From Sphingomonas sp. AOB5 (lineage in GTDB: Bacteria > Pseudomonadota > Alphaproteobacteria > Sphingomonadales > Sphingomonadaceae), in assembly GCF_029433115.1 (NCBI RefSeq), contig NZ_JARNTV010000021.1:1-64000 (forward strand): DNA of 64,000 nt, written 5' to 3'. The translations under genes and the position numbers were made by a program. The notes beneath the pieces were generated by a model, which saw nothing but the letters and a program-made list of their open reading frames with translations, did no database searches and had not been told where the DNA came from. Positions 45,001 through 51,986 of this stretch are shown here, piece after piece (within the stretch, counting starts at the first letter, position 1; each line of letters begins with the position of its first letter).

Positions 45001-45905
45001 GCATGGGCGCTGATATGCGCGCCTACTTCCGGTCGCAGGAGGACGACCCAAACGCTCCCGGCGTGGTCCAACAGGTCACCGAAGCGTTTTTGTGGGGGGT
45101 TTCCATGAACATGCTGAGCAAGACATGGCTGGAATCACTAAGGAATCTGACAGAGCTCGCAGGTGCCACCAGTGACGAGCACTTCTCCTCTCGCATGACG
45201 GTATTCCTCAAGGAATTTGCGCCGCGCTTCGTTCCCGCCAGCGGCATTCAACGCCAGTTGGAGAAGGCCGGCGGCGGGTTCCTCCGCCAAGCATTCACCT
45301 TCAGTGACGAGCTGCTGAAGGGTTCGTTCGGTGCGGATACGCTGCCCCTCCGTCGTGACGGCCTGCTTGGCAGGCCTATCCCTCTCGATGGGCTGGACAG
45401 GCTGATCGGTCTCCGCGGCGGTGTCGCCACGAACGAAGCTGATGATCCTCTGGCTTATGAGCTGGAGCGCCTGTCGTTCAAATTGCCCAGCGCGCTGCGA
45501 ACGATTGAAGGCGTCAAACTCAATGCATCTCAATTCAGCCGATATCTCGAGCTGAAGGGGCAGATCGTCGTCGATCCTCGCACCGGCCTCACGCTGGAAG
45601 AAGCCCTAGAGAGGCTCATTCGCCTTCCTGAGTACCGGCAGATGACCGACCCCGGGCGCATCGCAGCCATTCGAAACGAAATGGAAGGATACTCGCGGTT
45701 GGCGGTAGATCAGCTCGTACGCGAAGATACCGACTTTGCGTACGAAATGCTTCGCGAGGAGACTCGGACGCAGGCGGGTTTAGAAGGCTGGGATTCAGAA
45801 GAGCGCGATGCGCGCACGCGGAAGCTGGCACTCGAACTTGGCTTGTTGCCGGTGGACCAAATGACGCGTTCTGAAGCTGGCGCAGAACTCCTACGCACGG
45901 ATTAG
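42051..45905 (+). CDS. Very large phage ejection-type protein (T7 gp16-size internal virion protein)
   Basis: This is a 1284-residue, mostly alpha-helical protein. The start ATG 42051 follows AAGGAG at 5 nt; the TTG just before it is too close. The N-terminus is acidic (TPAEEEELRRLNRELADEDD). Hydrophobic or amphipathic segments appear at about 130-170 (FAVPYVSWAKAVGVVRSASW), 600-640 (NLFSPATAVYNIASGGVMLG) and 870-930 (FLTSIPLMHMVVPFVKTPLR). These resemble the large inner-core or ejection proteins that podoviruses insert into the cell envelope. I see no lytic transglycosylase motif, unlike T7 gp16, and the wall-degrading function appears to be in the upstream protein instead. The assignment rests on size, order and composition. 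Confidence 0.7.
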   Translation: MPLTPAEEEELRRLNRELADEDDALAGGKALDSMSEARPPEPPPERPFSIYRATVGGLRDAAQGLLDTSRDYSHWFRDLYTPWVGDTAAGWLSGDNLLPSIGRVIDPTITDREGIQLPQLEGSENAGMAERFTRGVVSFAVPYVSWAKAVGVVRSASWLGRIGRGLLAGSAVDFTQVDPVSGNVANALRDGFGLESRMLDALASEEDDGALEQRTRAAIAGAPLGLVADGVMELGVRGVRAYRAWKGTSEEAAGIVDSLRADIGLNPNARSMDDAVSPEATAKAADAADTATASGGRKGESAAAPKGRGRAKQPPPEDFDDVLEYLKRAAGDPQVAEADAAKFARNLLYGDPENALAKIGIDPVKLDYSKFDNPEMLGRFQVGMAELYETYARGLGRSNLRVTEASTASAARAFATTADVLKELHGSTSNLAERLMGARMFVGSHAHKLIAQADEAIAEINAGGAGTKWIEFLESFHRHAYFLGAVRGAGSEVGRALRSLQSIAKVSKAKAAQSVEKALDGEVVDSGASIGVNRVAADASDYAARLTTDADKLLALAELKRLQGDVGELSRHVRRENNSVLRRIDSALKETVGNLFSPATAVYNIASGGVMLGSRVLTRSMSSLARLALVPFGGREAGVAARMAFIDTWAYTHGIVSGFGEASSNMLKVLEKEGAAEVSLNADSLGLRTLATRAAGRSAKASDELGQVTFERADVKNYRSFAITASERARLTELSRSLPGPKFFQEGLAALSRVAAVNTNVLGSLSRMGTTLFINMPDEFIGTLAARAGAYSHAVRTAANEAAELGLEGKDLSAYLKARAVQLAEHPPGWHPDGYDAGVREAMGNVGEREAREVLFQDDLELTADVSRFLTSIPLMHMVVPFVKTPLRILERTAIDYTPLGLVKDRVRKAIIAGGPERDEALARLSLGILAVSTAYALADDRQIVGNDGGYTSSARMGRPSYSLKVGDDVYEFSRIDPLGTLLGMGADMRAYFRSQEDDPNAPGVVQQVTEAFLWGVSMNMLSKTWLESLRNLTELAGATSDEHFSSRMTVFLKEFAPRFVPASGIQRQLEKAGGGFLRQAFTFSDELLKGSFGADTLPLRRDGLLGRPIPLDGLDRLIGLRGGVATNEADDPLAYELERLSFKLPSALRTIEGVKLNASQFSRYLELKGQIVVDPRTGLTLEEALERLIRLPEYRQMTDPGRIAAIRNEMEGYSRLAVDQLVREDTDFAYEMLREETRTQAGLEGWDSEERDARTRKLALELGLLPVDQMTRSEAGAELLRTD

Positions 45906-45956
45906 CGCCTTCCAGCAGACCAGATGCCGTGATGAAGCCATGCTTCATGGCAAGAT

Positions 45957-45992
45957 GACCGCCCCTTCGTTTTTGGGTCCGAAGGGGCGGTC
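45957..45992 (+). terminator. Strong hairpin after the large ejection gene
   Basis: A perfect 13-bp stem (GACCGCCCCTTCG / CGAAGGGGCGGTC) with a 10-nt loop begins 52 nt after the stop. There is no downstream T-run. A smaller ATGAAGC-CAT-GCTTCAT hairpin precedes it at 45932-45948. Termination, or processing of a phage transcript, is inferred. Confidence 0.55.
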
Positions 45993-46030
45993 CAAATCCT
46001 ATAGCATTGAGACCCAGAGGACCCAAACTA

Positions 46031-46654
46031 ATGGATAACGAAGACCCCTTTGATCCGAATATCGTTGTTCCCGGCATGCCGAGTGATGACGAGATCCGAA
46101 AATCGCTTGTGGCATCAGCCGACGTGCTGATGTTCCCCACCCACAACAGCCCCCCTCGTCAGCGTCCCTTCGACCTGAGTGGCTACTCGGCGGAAACGCG
46201 AGATAAAATCATCGCCTCGCGCCTAAGGGTGGGACCGGGAGAGCACGCAAATCATTATCAGCGTGCCGTCCACAATCAATTCATGAAGCACTACGAACTG
46301 CGGCGTGAAGCTGATCGGCTCACAGATGATCTCACTGCCAACGCCGGCTTTGACCCGGTCACGGGCGACCCGATCTTCCTTTACAGCCCGGAACGCCGCA
46401 AAGGCATCGTCGATGAACTTGCCAGGATCGCGGATGAGCTAAAACGGATCGAAGGCAATCCCGGCCGCGAGAACCTTGCGAAGGAACTGGAGATCGCTGT
46501 CGTTAAGGAAAAGGCCGCCTATCAGCGGCGCTATATCGAGGCGGAAGCGCAGCGTCGTGCGCAGACTAACGCCATGGAAGACCGCATTCAGCGTCGAGCT
46601 GCCGATATTCGACGCGGGAGTGTCGGCCTGAACCTAGCTAACGACGTCCTGTGA
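46031..46654 (+). CDS. Hypothetical phage protein, charged and helical
   Basis: The 207-residue product is unrecognised. The N-terminus is acidic (MDNEDPFDPNIVVPGMPSDD). The C-terminal half is a long basic and acidic helix with coiled-coil character (ELARIADELKRIEGNPGREN, EKAAYQRRYIEAEAQRRAQT). The ATG at 46031 is preceded by AGAGG; an in-frame TTG at 46007 is a weaker alternative. The stop overlaps the next start by 4 nt. A structural or packaging-accessory role is possible; nothing proves it. Confidence 0.7.
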   Translation: MDNEDPFDPNIVVPGMPSDDEIRKSLVASADVLMFPTHNSPPRQRPFDLSGYSAETRDKIIASRLRVGPGEHANHYQRAVHNQFMKHYELRREADRLTDDLTANAGFDPVTGDPIFLYSPERRKGIVDELARIADELKRIEGNPGRENLAKELEIAVVKEKAAYQRRYIEAEAQRRAQTNAMEDRIQRRAADIRRGSVGLNLANDVL

Positions 46655-47007
46655 GGGGACGCCAGCGCCAGCCGCGCCAGCCGCGCTACGTGGTCAGTGA
46701 CGATGGGATTGCGCTGCGGACGGGCAATTTCGCGCCCTCTATGGGCGACATTTTGGCTGAGCGGCCGGCCTCAGATCGAGGTGCTCGGAAAGAAACTTTG
46801 CCAAACGGCACCGTTCTGACCACGCTCGTCGAAATGGCAGTCTTTGAGCCACAGGTAGATCCTTCTCGCAGTCCTCTCGGCTTTGAACACGACGAAGTCG
46901 TTGAGGCGTGGAAAGGGCCGGCGCGGGCCGCCGAAATGGATCGACGCGATTTAAATGTCGCCGCCAGGTTTGCCAAATATCCAATGCCAGGCCACCATCG
47001 CGACTAG
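46651..47007 (+). CDS. Hypothetical phage protein
   Basis: This 118-residue protein starts at a GTG that overlaps the previous stop (GTGA), so the two genes are coupled. It is basic at the N-terminus (RGRQRQPRQPRY) and then beta-rich (TVLTTLVEMAVFEPQVDPSR), with a C-terminal acidic helix. I recognise no family. It is the last gene of the rightward phage-like series that begins with the AP2-like gene. Confidence 0.65.
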   Translation: MRGRQRQPRQPRYVVSDDGIALRTGNFAPSMGDILAERPASDRGARKETLPNGTVLTTLVEMAVFEPQVDPSRSPLGFEHDEVVEAWKGPARAAEMDRRDLNVAARFAKYPMPGHHRD

Positions 47008-47436
47008 ACCCCCCGAGGATTCGCCAGGAGCGCCGTCAGGGAGCGAAAGGACACTTCCCGGTGCCCTACGGCCCTCGCCACGAATTGGACTCTAAGGTGC
47101 CTCTAAGGCGATTTTAGAGGGTGGTCACTTTTGGCGCAGATTTCTGAGACCCCATACGTGAAGCCGGCTTCAGCGCACTCCCCCCATAGGGTGGGTGTCT
47201 CGGGTACGTGACCCGGCTTCACTCGCTGCCCGGCTGAGAGAAGGAGCGCAAACCCCCGCACGGCACAGCCCGTTGTCACACTTTGCCGCCACCCCACGCA
47301 AATGCGTCGATGTGATGGCGCAACGTGCGCCAGTAGTGTCCGATTTAATGTTGTTGACGGATATCAAATCGGACATTATGCAGGCCCCTAACGACATCCC
47401 TACGGACACACAAGGATGCTCGGTAGGAGGCAAGCG
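47008..47436. other. 429-nt non-coding region with repeats and a regulated promoter
   Basis: This region has no gene. From left to right it contains direct repeats CTCTAAGGTG / CTCTAAGGCG (47090 and 47101) and a CCTCTAA / TTAGAGG hairpin (47100-47120), likely the end of the phage-like transcript. Next comes a near-direct repeat TACGTGA..CCGGCTTCA (47155-47172 and 47205-47221), whose first copy contains the 14-bp palindrome TGAAGCCGGCTTCA. The operator/promoter at 47337-47382 follows. Confidence 0.55.
47337..47382 (+). promoter_or_regulatory. Promoter overlapped by a 10-bp inverted-repeat operator
   Basis: Arms TGTCCGATTT (47337-47346) and AAATCGGACA (47366-47375) are perfect inverted repeats. 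TTGACG (47354-47359) and TATGCA (47377-47382) at 17-bp spacing could be a -35/-10 pair, with the right operator arm lying between them. This is a classic repressor-controlled layout, 55 nt before the 42-residue ORF. Confidence 0.5.
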
Positions 47437-47565
47437 ATGACTATCGAAACCGTTCGGGCGCTCAAAGCGCGCGCCCTTGTTGCAAACTTGGTGGGGCTGC
47501 CCGACGCGGAAGACGCCCGCGCGAAAGCCGCGCGCGCCCGCGTGGAACACGCCCTCTTTTCCTAA
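47437..47565 (+). CDS. Small 42-residue protein
   Basis: The ATG at 47437 has a perfect AGGAGG seven nt upstream and a regulated-looking promoter before it. The product (MTIETVRALKARALVANLVG at the N-terminus, ending RVEHALFS) is one or two amphipathic helices rich in A, R and E. No family is recognised. The strong ribosome-binding site and its place between an operator and a recombinase-like gene make translation likely; an antirepressor or phage regulator is conceivable. Confidence 0.55.
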   Translation: MTIETVRALKARALVANLVGLPDAEDARAKAARARVEHALFS

Positions 47566-47691
47566 ACCCGCGAACAGCCCATATGGCGCGAGGGGCTTAA
47601 CCCCTCCGTCACGCGGGCGCATCCGAATACGTTGAGCGCTCGCGCCGTGGTACGGGGCGGGCTTTTTTTGTGCCTGGGAGCATGGGCCTTG

Positions 47692-48252
47692 ATGCTGATC
47701 GGATATGCACGAGCGGGACGCGAAGGGGATGCTTTAGACGTCCAAGAGAGCGACCTTAGGGCCGCCGGCTGTGCCCGTGTGTTCGCGGATGAGACTGGGG
47801 AGAATGTGGGCTTTGCCCAAGCCTTAGCCTCCCTTGCTCCTGGCGATACACTGGCGGTCACCCGTCTAGACCGTCTTGCTGAAGCCGTCCGTGACTCGAA
47901 TGGGGTTCTAGACACGGTGCTAGTCAAAGGCGCTAGCTTTCGCGCGCTTGATCACGCGGGCCTCGATATAAGTGCAGCCGACGCGAAAGTGGCACTGGTG
48001 CTCCTAGGCGCCATCTCAGGCCTTGAAGCAGACATTAAGGCCACACGCAGGCGCGCGGGGATTGCCGCTGCCCGAGCGCGCGGTGCCTACAGCCAGCGCC
48101 GCACGAGAGGGCCGTCAATTGACCCACAACTAGTCCTAGCCGCCCTTGCCGCAGACCCCTCACCGGCTCGCGTTGCCAAGCGGCTCGGCATAGCTCGCTC
48201 GACCGTATACCGCTTGCGGGATGAAGCCGCCCAAAGCTCCAGCTCCGAGTGA
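47692..48252 (+). CDS. Serine-recombinase-like protein lacking the catalytic serine
   Basis: The 186-residue product has the resolvase/invertase layout: an N-terminal catalytic-fold domain starting MLIGYARAGREGDALDVQES, then FADETGENVGFAQALASLAP, GDTLAVTRLDRLAEAV and a C-terminal helix-turn-helix (PARVAKRLGIARSTVYRL). In active enzymes the first motif reads YxRVSTxxQ and supplies the nucleophile. Here the position reads YARAGRE, with alanine or glycine instead of serine, and the DRLSR motif has become DRLAEA, losing a conserved arginine. It is probably a DNA-binding regulator or a decayed resolvase. The ATG at 47692 gives the conserved start; its ribosome-binding site is weak. Confidence 0.75.
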   Translation: MLIGYARAGREGDALDVQESDLRAAGCARVFADETGENVGFAQALASLAPGDTLAVTRLDRLAEAVRDSNGVLDTVLVKGASFRALDHAGLDISAADAKVALVLLGAISGLEADIKATRRRAGIAAARARGAYSQRRTRGPSIDPQLVLAALAADPSPARVAKRLGIARSTVYRLRDEAAQSSSSE

Positions 48253-48312
48253 TGCCGCTCCGCTGAGAACGCGCGTCCGTCCGCTTACCCCTGCCTTTTT
48301 AGAAGTGCGGGT

Positions 48313-48804
48313 TTGACTGTGATAGAACGGGCAACGCTGATCCAGATCGGACCGCCATTTCCGCCAACTCTTAAGGTGCGGGCGATCAAGCGTGCGGATG
48401 GCCTCTGGGTCTCCGCAGCGGACCTAGCGTTACATGTAGGGTGCCGTTCGGAGTCCGGCGGGGTCGACAGAGTACGCCTCTGGGCGCGGGCTGAAGTTGA
48501 GCGAGTGTCTTGTTGGCGGAACCGAGAGGATGTCCGACCGGGCCTCGTTACGCTCCTAATGGTATCTCCGGTTGGAATTACATTCCTCATGGAGCGTGTT
48601 AGGGCGGCCGGGTATTGCGCTCCTCCGGTTCGTCCGCCGCGGCCAGTCGATATCCCATTGCCACCGGTTGCCGCCCCATATGCTACCCCTGCGCCGACCG
48701 TTAGGCCCCCTGAGGAAGAAATTCAGTTCCTGCGCGCCCGCGTTGCGATTCTTGAAGCTGCGCTAGCGAGAATCCGTGACGCTGTTGGCGAGATCGGCGA
48801 ATAG
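48313..48804 (+). CDS. Hypothetical protein with C-terminal coiled coil
   Basis: This 163-residue protein starts at TTG 48313 or GTG 48319 (TVIERATLIQIGPPFPPTLK). The N-terminal part is compact (ADGLWVSAADLALHVGCRSE). A proline-rich linker (VRPPRPVDIPLPPVAAPYAT) leads to a short heptad-rich helix (EEEIQFLRARVAILEAALAR). No family is recognised. It lies downstream of the recombinase-like gene in the same direction with 60 nt between them. Confidence 0.55.
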   Translation: MTVIERATLIQIGPPFPPTLKVRAIKRADGLWVSAADLALHVGCRSESGGVDRVRLWARAEVERVSCWRNREDVRPGLVTLLMVSPVGITFLMERVRAAGYCAPPVRPPRPVDIPLPPVAAPYATPAPTVRPPEEEIQFLRARVAILEAALARIRDAVGEIGE

Positions 48805-49404
48805 CCCGGAGCTCGAGCGGAGCTGCACGGATCACAGGGGGGGTTGGTGCCGCTTCCCTTCGGACAGTTGGAGAAAGACTACGCCGCACCTAGCAAGCCC
48901 GGCTACGTGGTCAGAGAGAGTGTGTGTGTGAGGTAAGCGGCAGATCGACACCATGCTGCGGGGCTTCCCGACGAAGCGTCCACGCAAGGTTGCACCGAAA
49001 GCCGGTCAAAGTCCTTGAGTATTCGAATGGTGGACGAGCGGCCGCAACATCAACAGCAATATGTGGAAGCCATCCATGGCTCGACCTGAGCGGCGTTGCC
49101 TTGTGCCCTTTGGCCGGTTCAGCGAACCCAAGGATGAAGTTGATCGAGCGCATCCGCGCGACGTGTAGTGGTTCGACCTGGGCGACGAACCACCGGCGCC
49201 TTTGCGGGTATCAGGAAAATGGACCCGGGCGTGGGCGGGGTATTCAGCTTCCTGACTTGTGGGCCGAATAGCCTCGTCGAGTCCAAGCATCCCAAGGCTA
49301 TGCCGATAGCCTCCAGCCTGACGATTATGATCAATGGCTACGCGGGACGCATGAGGAGGCGCTTGCGGGCTGGCGCCTTATCCGAGCCTGATGCGGATCG
49401 CCGC
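48805..49404. other. 600-nt region of apparently decayed sequence
   Basis: No complete gene with a start and coding-like composition is seen. Around 49286-49390 the plus strand reads a coding-like fragment (DYDQWLRGTHEEALAGWRLI) in a frame without a usable start. Overlapping open frames on both strands of 48.9-49.3 kb look non-coding. This is probably a junction scar between mobile segments. Confidence 0.4.
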
Positions 49405-49641
49405 CTAGCGGTAGAACGGCGAGCGGAGGTCTTCGCCACGATCCATCGGCACACCCATGATGATCGCGGGCCAAATCGCGGCTGGGGCCTTCTCGGGCAC
49501 AGGCTTATCTGCGCGTCGCTGGTGCAGGAACGAGGCGATGGCTACGCCAAGGCCGATCACACCGACGAGCGTGCCGATGATGCCGGAAATGCCGGTCCAG
49601 AGGGTGAAGGGAAACGTGCAGCACCGCGAATAACCACATTG
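49405..49641 (-). pseudogene. Fragment of a small membrane protein without its own start codon
   Basis: Read on the minus strand, a 78-codon frame ending at TAG 49405-49407 encodes a convincing transmembrane segment (LWTGISGIIGTLVGVIGLGV, then AIASFLHQRRADK). It follows in frame directly after the TGA of the upstream gene (49642-49644) and has no ATG, GTG or TTG before the membrane segment. An out-of-frame ATG at 49637 would need one frameshift to join it. A broken gene is most likely; TGA readthrough is an alternative. Confidence 0.45.
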
Positions 49642-50022
49642 TCAGTTCAGCCCTGCACGATCCTTCACAAGCTGCGCTTCCGGCCAATCCTTCATCACGC
49701 CGCTCTCGGCGATGCTCCGAATCATCGACTCGTACCGCTTGGCGATGCAGTCGCTGTTCTGCTTGCGCTCGGTGCGGGTGTTGCCGATCCCGCAGTTCTG
49801 ATCGACGGTCGCGATAACATCGACCAATGCAGCGCGGACGATGTGCGGCATGACGTAGCCGCCTTGCTGACCGCGGGCAGCGTTCCAAAAATGCGCGGAG
49901 TACCAGCGCGCCACCTTCTTCGCGTCTAGAACGCCTTTGCGTCCGCAGGCACACTCGACCTGCATGTTCGCGCCGTGGCTCACGAAATCGCCAATGGACT
50001 TGAACGAGATCCGCCAGCTCAT
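49642..50022 (-). CDS. Small putative zinc-binding protein of accessory regions
   Basis: The 126-residue product begins MSWRISFKSIGDFVSHGANM, then QVECACGRKGVLDAKKVARW, a pattern I associate with small CxC/CxxC proteins near integrases in sphingomonads. The second metal-binding pair expected in that type is missing; the C-terminal half (VRAALVDVIATVDQNCGIGN, RYESMIRSIAESGVMKDWPE) looks unrelated, so it may be a fusion or a diverged end. The start overlaps the upstream stop (ATGA at 50019-50022), so it belongs to the minus-strand operon. Its function is unknown. Confidence 0.6.
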   Translation of the reverse strand: MSWRISFKSIGDFVSHGANMQVECACGRKGVLDAKKVARWYSAHFWNAARGQQGGYVMPHIVRAALVDVIATVDQNCGIGNTRTERKQNSDCIAKRYESMIRSIAESGVMKDWPEAQLVKDRAGLN

Positions 50023-50588
50023 GTGGGGTCTTCGATCAAGCCAAGCTGGCGCTCGATGGCCGTCACCATCATGGAAGCGTGGTTCCACGGCTGCCTTTTG
50101 CTCTCGGGGCTGAGTTCGTTCCAGAGAGTGCCGAAGGGGTTCTCGCCGTAGAGGTAGGGGCGCAGCACCTCCATCGCTTCCTTCACTTTGTCGGTATGCC
50201 CAGGCACGCCTCTGCCAGAAGCGGATTTCAGTACTCCGACCGCATGACTGATGGCCTTCGGGTCAGGGAATGGCGATGGGCCTCGCCGCTGTAGGGAGCG
50301 TGAGTCCTCGCGATAGATCGGGCGCAGGGAATTCGGGCGAGTGGGGATCGGCCTCGGGCGACTGCTGATCGGAATGGCTTTGAACCGGATGCGCGTCGAT
50401 CCGCAGCGCCAGCGAAAGCGAGTGAGCGCGTCTTCTAGCAATAGGGACCAGTGCCGCTCATTGAAGCGCCGTTCGGCTTCAAAGGCGCAGTAGACGGTGA
50501 CGGTGCGACAGACAGCGCACTCAACGCCAAGGTCAGAGCCTGCGAGTCCAAACTGTCCAATCTCTCGGATAGGGCGAGCCACCGACAA
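50019..50588 (-). CDS. Hypothetical protein with N-terminal CxxC domain
   Basis: The 189-residue product shares its N-terminal scheme with the next gene downstream (IREIGQFGLAGSDLGVECAV, then CRTVTVYCAFEAERRFNERH), suggesting a related small metal-binding domain, perhaps duplicated. A basic linker (RFKAIPISSRPRPIPTRPNS) and a C-terminal helical domain (DKVKEAMEVLRPYLYGENPF) follow. It starts at a TTG directly after the upstream stop (TGA-TTG); a GTG two codons later is an alternative. It is in one operon with its neighbours. Confidence 0.55.
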   Translation of the reverse strand: MSVARPIREIGQFGLAGSDLGVECAVCRTVTVYCAFEAERRFNERHWSLLLEDALTRFRWRCGSTRIRFKAIPISSRPRPIPTRPNSLRPIYREDSRSLQRRGPSPFPDPKAISHAVGVLKSASGRGVPGHTDKVKEAMEVLRPYLYGENPFGTLWNELSPESKRQPWNHASMMVTAIERQLGLIEDPT

Positions 50589-50792
50589 TCACAGGGCGAA
50601 CGGAATCTGTTGATCCGCGTCAGCCGGGGGCGGGTTCAGGCTTTCCACAATCGCCAGCGCCAACTCACGCGCGGATCGCTGTCGCATGTCCTCGGTAGGT
50701 GCAGTGATACCGACGCGGCACCATGCAGGGGCGGACATGATCGCGGCGGACAGGTCCGGCACGATAGCGGGCGTGAGGGGCGAATCGAACAT
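50589..50792 (-). CDS. Small conserved-looking protein, 67 residues
   Basis: The product MFDSPLTPAIVPDLSAAIMS, then APAWCRVGITAPTEDMRQRS, ARELALAIVESL forms a compact alpha-helical unit with a central APAWCRVG turn. Such small proteins are frequent in accessory regions of sphingomonads, but I cannot name a family with certainty. Its stop is immediately followed by the TTG start of the next gene. It overlaps several antisense open frames, which are not credible. Confidence 0.5.
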   Translation of the reverse strand: MFDSPLTPAIVPDLSAAIMSAPAWCRVGITAPTEDMRQRSARELALAIVESLNPPPADADQQIPFAL

Positions 50793-50832
50793 GCCCTCAT
50801 TGTAGAACGAAAAGAGAACGATTCGGAAGGGG

Positions 50833-51033
50833 TCACTTGATCGCCGCGATCACTGCCGTCGCCGTTCGCGCGGGCAGAGAGGGATTGAGAACCAAGCCAA
50901 TGCCAGCCGTCACCGCAGCAATCGACCAACCCAACCGACGCACAAGCGAGAGGATGAAAGCCATCCTCGGATAACCAGCGCGCAGGAAGGCAAGAACCTC
51001 CCGCGTCTCGTTCTGTCGATGTTCGTTGGACAT
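50833..51033 (-). CDS. Small membrane protein
   Basis: This 66-residue product starts at ATG 51033 with GGAGG at 4-nt spacing. A hydrophilic N-terminus (SNEHRQNETREVLAFLRAGY) is followed by one or two hydrophobic stretches (MAFILSLVRRLGWSIAAVTA, GIGLVLNPSL). A phage-type membrane protein such as a holin-like protein is possible; nothing more specific can be said. It is the first gene of the four-gene minus-strand series down to 49642. Confidence 0.55.
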   Translation of the reverse strand: MSNEHRQNETREVLAFLRAGYPRMAFILSLVRRLGWSIAAVTAGIGLVLNPSLPARTATAVIAAIK

Positions 51034-51324
51034 AGTACCTCCACAATAAAATCAGCTGATCTTTGTGGGGTCGTTGAAGGGAGAAGCCCTCCGGGCTGAG
51101 AGGCTCATATTTGGCGGGGTCCGTCAATAGTTATCCCGGCCTTCTCCTCAGCTTTCTCAATTTCAACAGAATAACACGAACCCTTTGAATGACTTAATCC
51201 CGCAGAAGGCTGTGGAGAATCATCGCGTTAGTCGAGGACTAGGACGTCGGCGTCCGAGGTAAGATCGCCCAGCACGTCGTCGCAGAACGGCATCGTTGAC
51301 ATGGAGGACCGGCGACAACCGCCT
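51034..51324. other. 291-nt gap, no gene seen
   Basis: This is AT-richer sequence between two minus-strand membrane-protein units. It must contain the promoter for the downstream small operon; I see no clear -35/-10 pair, repeat or terminator. Confidence 0.4.
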
Positions 51325-51618
51325 TCAGAATTGCGGTGAGCGAGCCGCGATCATCTCGCTGTTCCAGAGCGTCATCTGGATCGACCAGTCTAGCTGCGAG
51401 TCGATGAAAGCCTCACGAGCCTTGGAAGCCTGATAGGCGGCCCACGAACCGACAAAGCCAATGGCACCGATGAAGGCCATCACCAGACCCATCACGGCGA
51501 CAAAGGCTGAAGTGTTCGCGAAGAAGCCAAGGGCAGAGGTCGCGAAGCCCAAAGGGATCAGGATTGCCGATGCCCAGAGCGCCAGCAGCGCGCCGTTTCG
51601 ATGAAGCCAGTTAGTCAT
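51325..51618 (-). CDS. Small two-TM membrane protein
   Basis: This 97-residue product has two hydrophobic helices (ALLALWASAILIPLGFATSA and FVAVMGLVMAFIGAIGFVGS) followed by a soluble tail (AREAFIDSQLDWSIQMTLWN). Its start overlaps the upstream stop by 4 nt (ATGA), so the pair is coupled. No family is recognised. Two-TM plus one-TM coupled small genes near integrases can be holin or spanin pairs or immunity modules; neither is shown. Confidence 0.6.
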   Translation of the reverse strand: MTNWLHRNGALLALWASAILIPLGFATSALGFFANTSAFVAVMGLVMAFIGAIGFVGSWAAYQASKAREAFIDSQLDWSIQMTLWNSEMIAARSPQF

Positions 51619-51986
51619 TGATGCGCTCCGTTTGCGATCACCGTTACGATGAGGGAGGCGACCGAGATCAGCAGCGCCAGAATTGAAATGACCATGCTCC
51701 AGCTATCGGGCGACCGCCACGCTTCGCGGATGCGAAGTTCTGATTCGATCACGGCGCGGTGATACGGCTGGAAGCCTGCCTTCGCTAAGCGGCTGTGCAG
51801 GTACTCGTACGACCAGCGCCGAACGTCCTTGGGCCGGGGTGGCGGCTCGCTTCCTTGAGGGGGGTCTCGGTATTGTCTGAAGCGCATTGTGACGATGTAG
51901 GAATGATTAGCTGCGCTTCCAGATCGGTCAGCGCTTCGACCGCTCTCCACCTCAGGCAACAGGTCGATGGTATTGGAATTCCGCAA
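51615..51986 (-). CDS. Small C-terminally anchored membrane protein (start uncertain)
   Basis: This 123-residue frame from TTG 51986 ends with a membrane helix (WSMVISILALLISVASLIVT). The soluble part contains KDVRRWSYEYLHSRLAKAGF and HRAVIESELRIREAWR. A start at ATG 51887 (MRFRQYRDPP) would give 90 residues; neither start has a good ribosome-binding site. A second frame upstream (52105 leftward, MLMHLVPYSDVIGGFEPFDP) also looks coding-like and could be the true N-terminus if one frameshift exists near 51980. Confidence 0.5.
   Translation of the reverse strand: MRNSNTIDLLPEVESGRSADRSGSAANHSYIVTMRFRQYRDPPQGSEPPPRPKDVRRWSYEYLHSRLAKAGFQPYHRAVIESELRIREAWRSPDSWSMVISILALLISVASLIVTVIANGAHQ

Noticed and set aside
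49168..49929. 253-codon open frame on the plus strand
   Set aside because: It is antisense to the minus-strand small-protein genes that have overlapping starts and stops and plausible folds.
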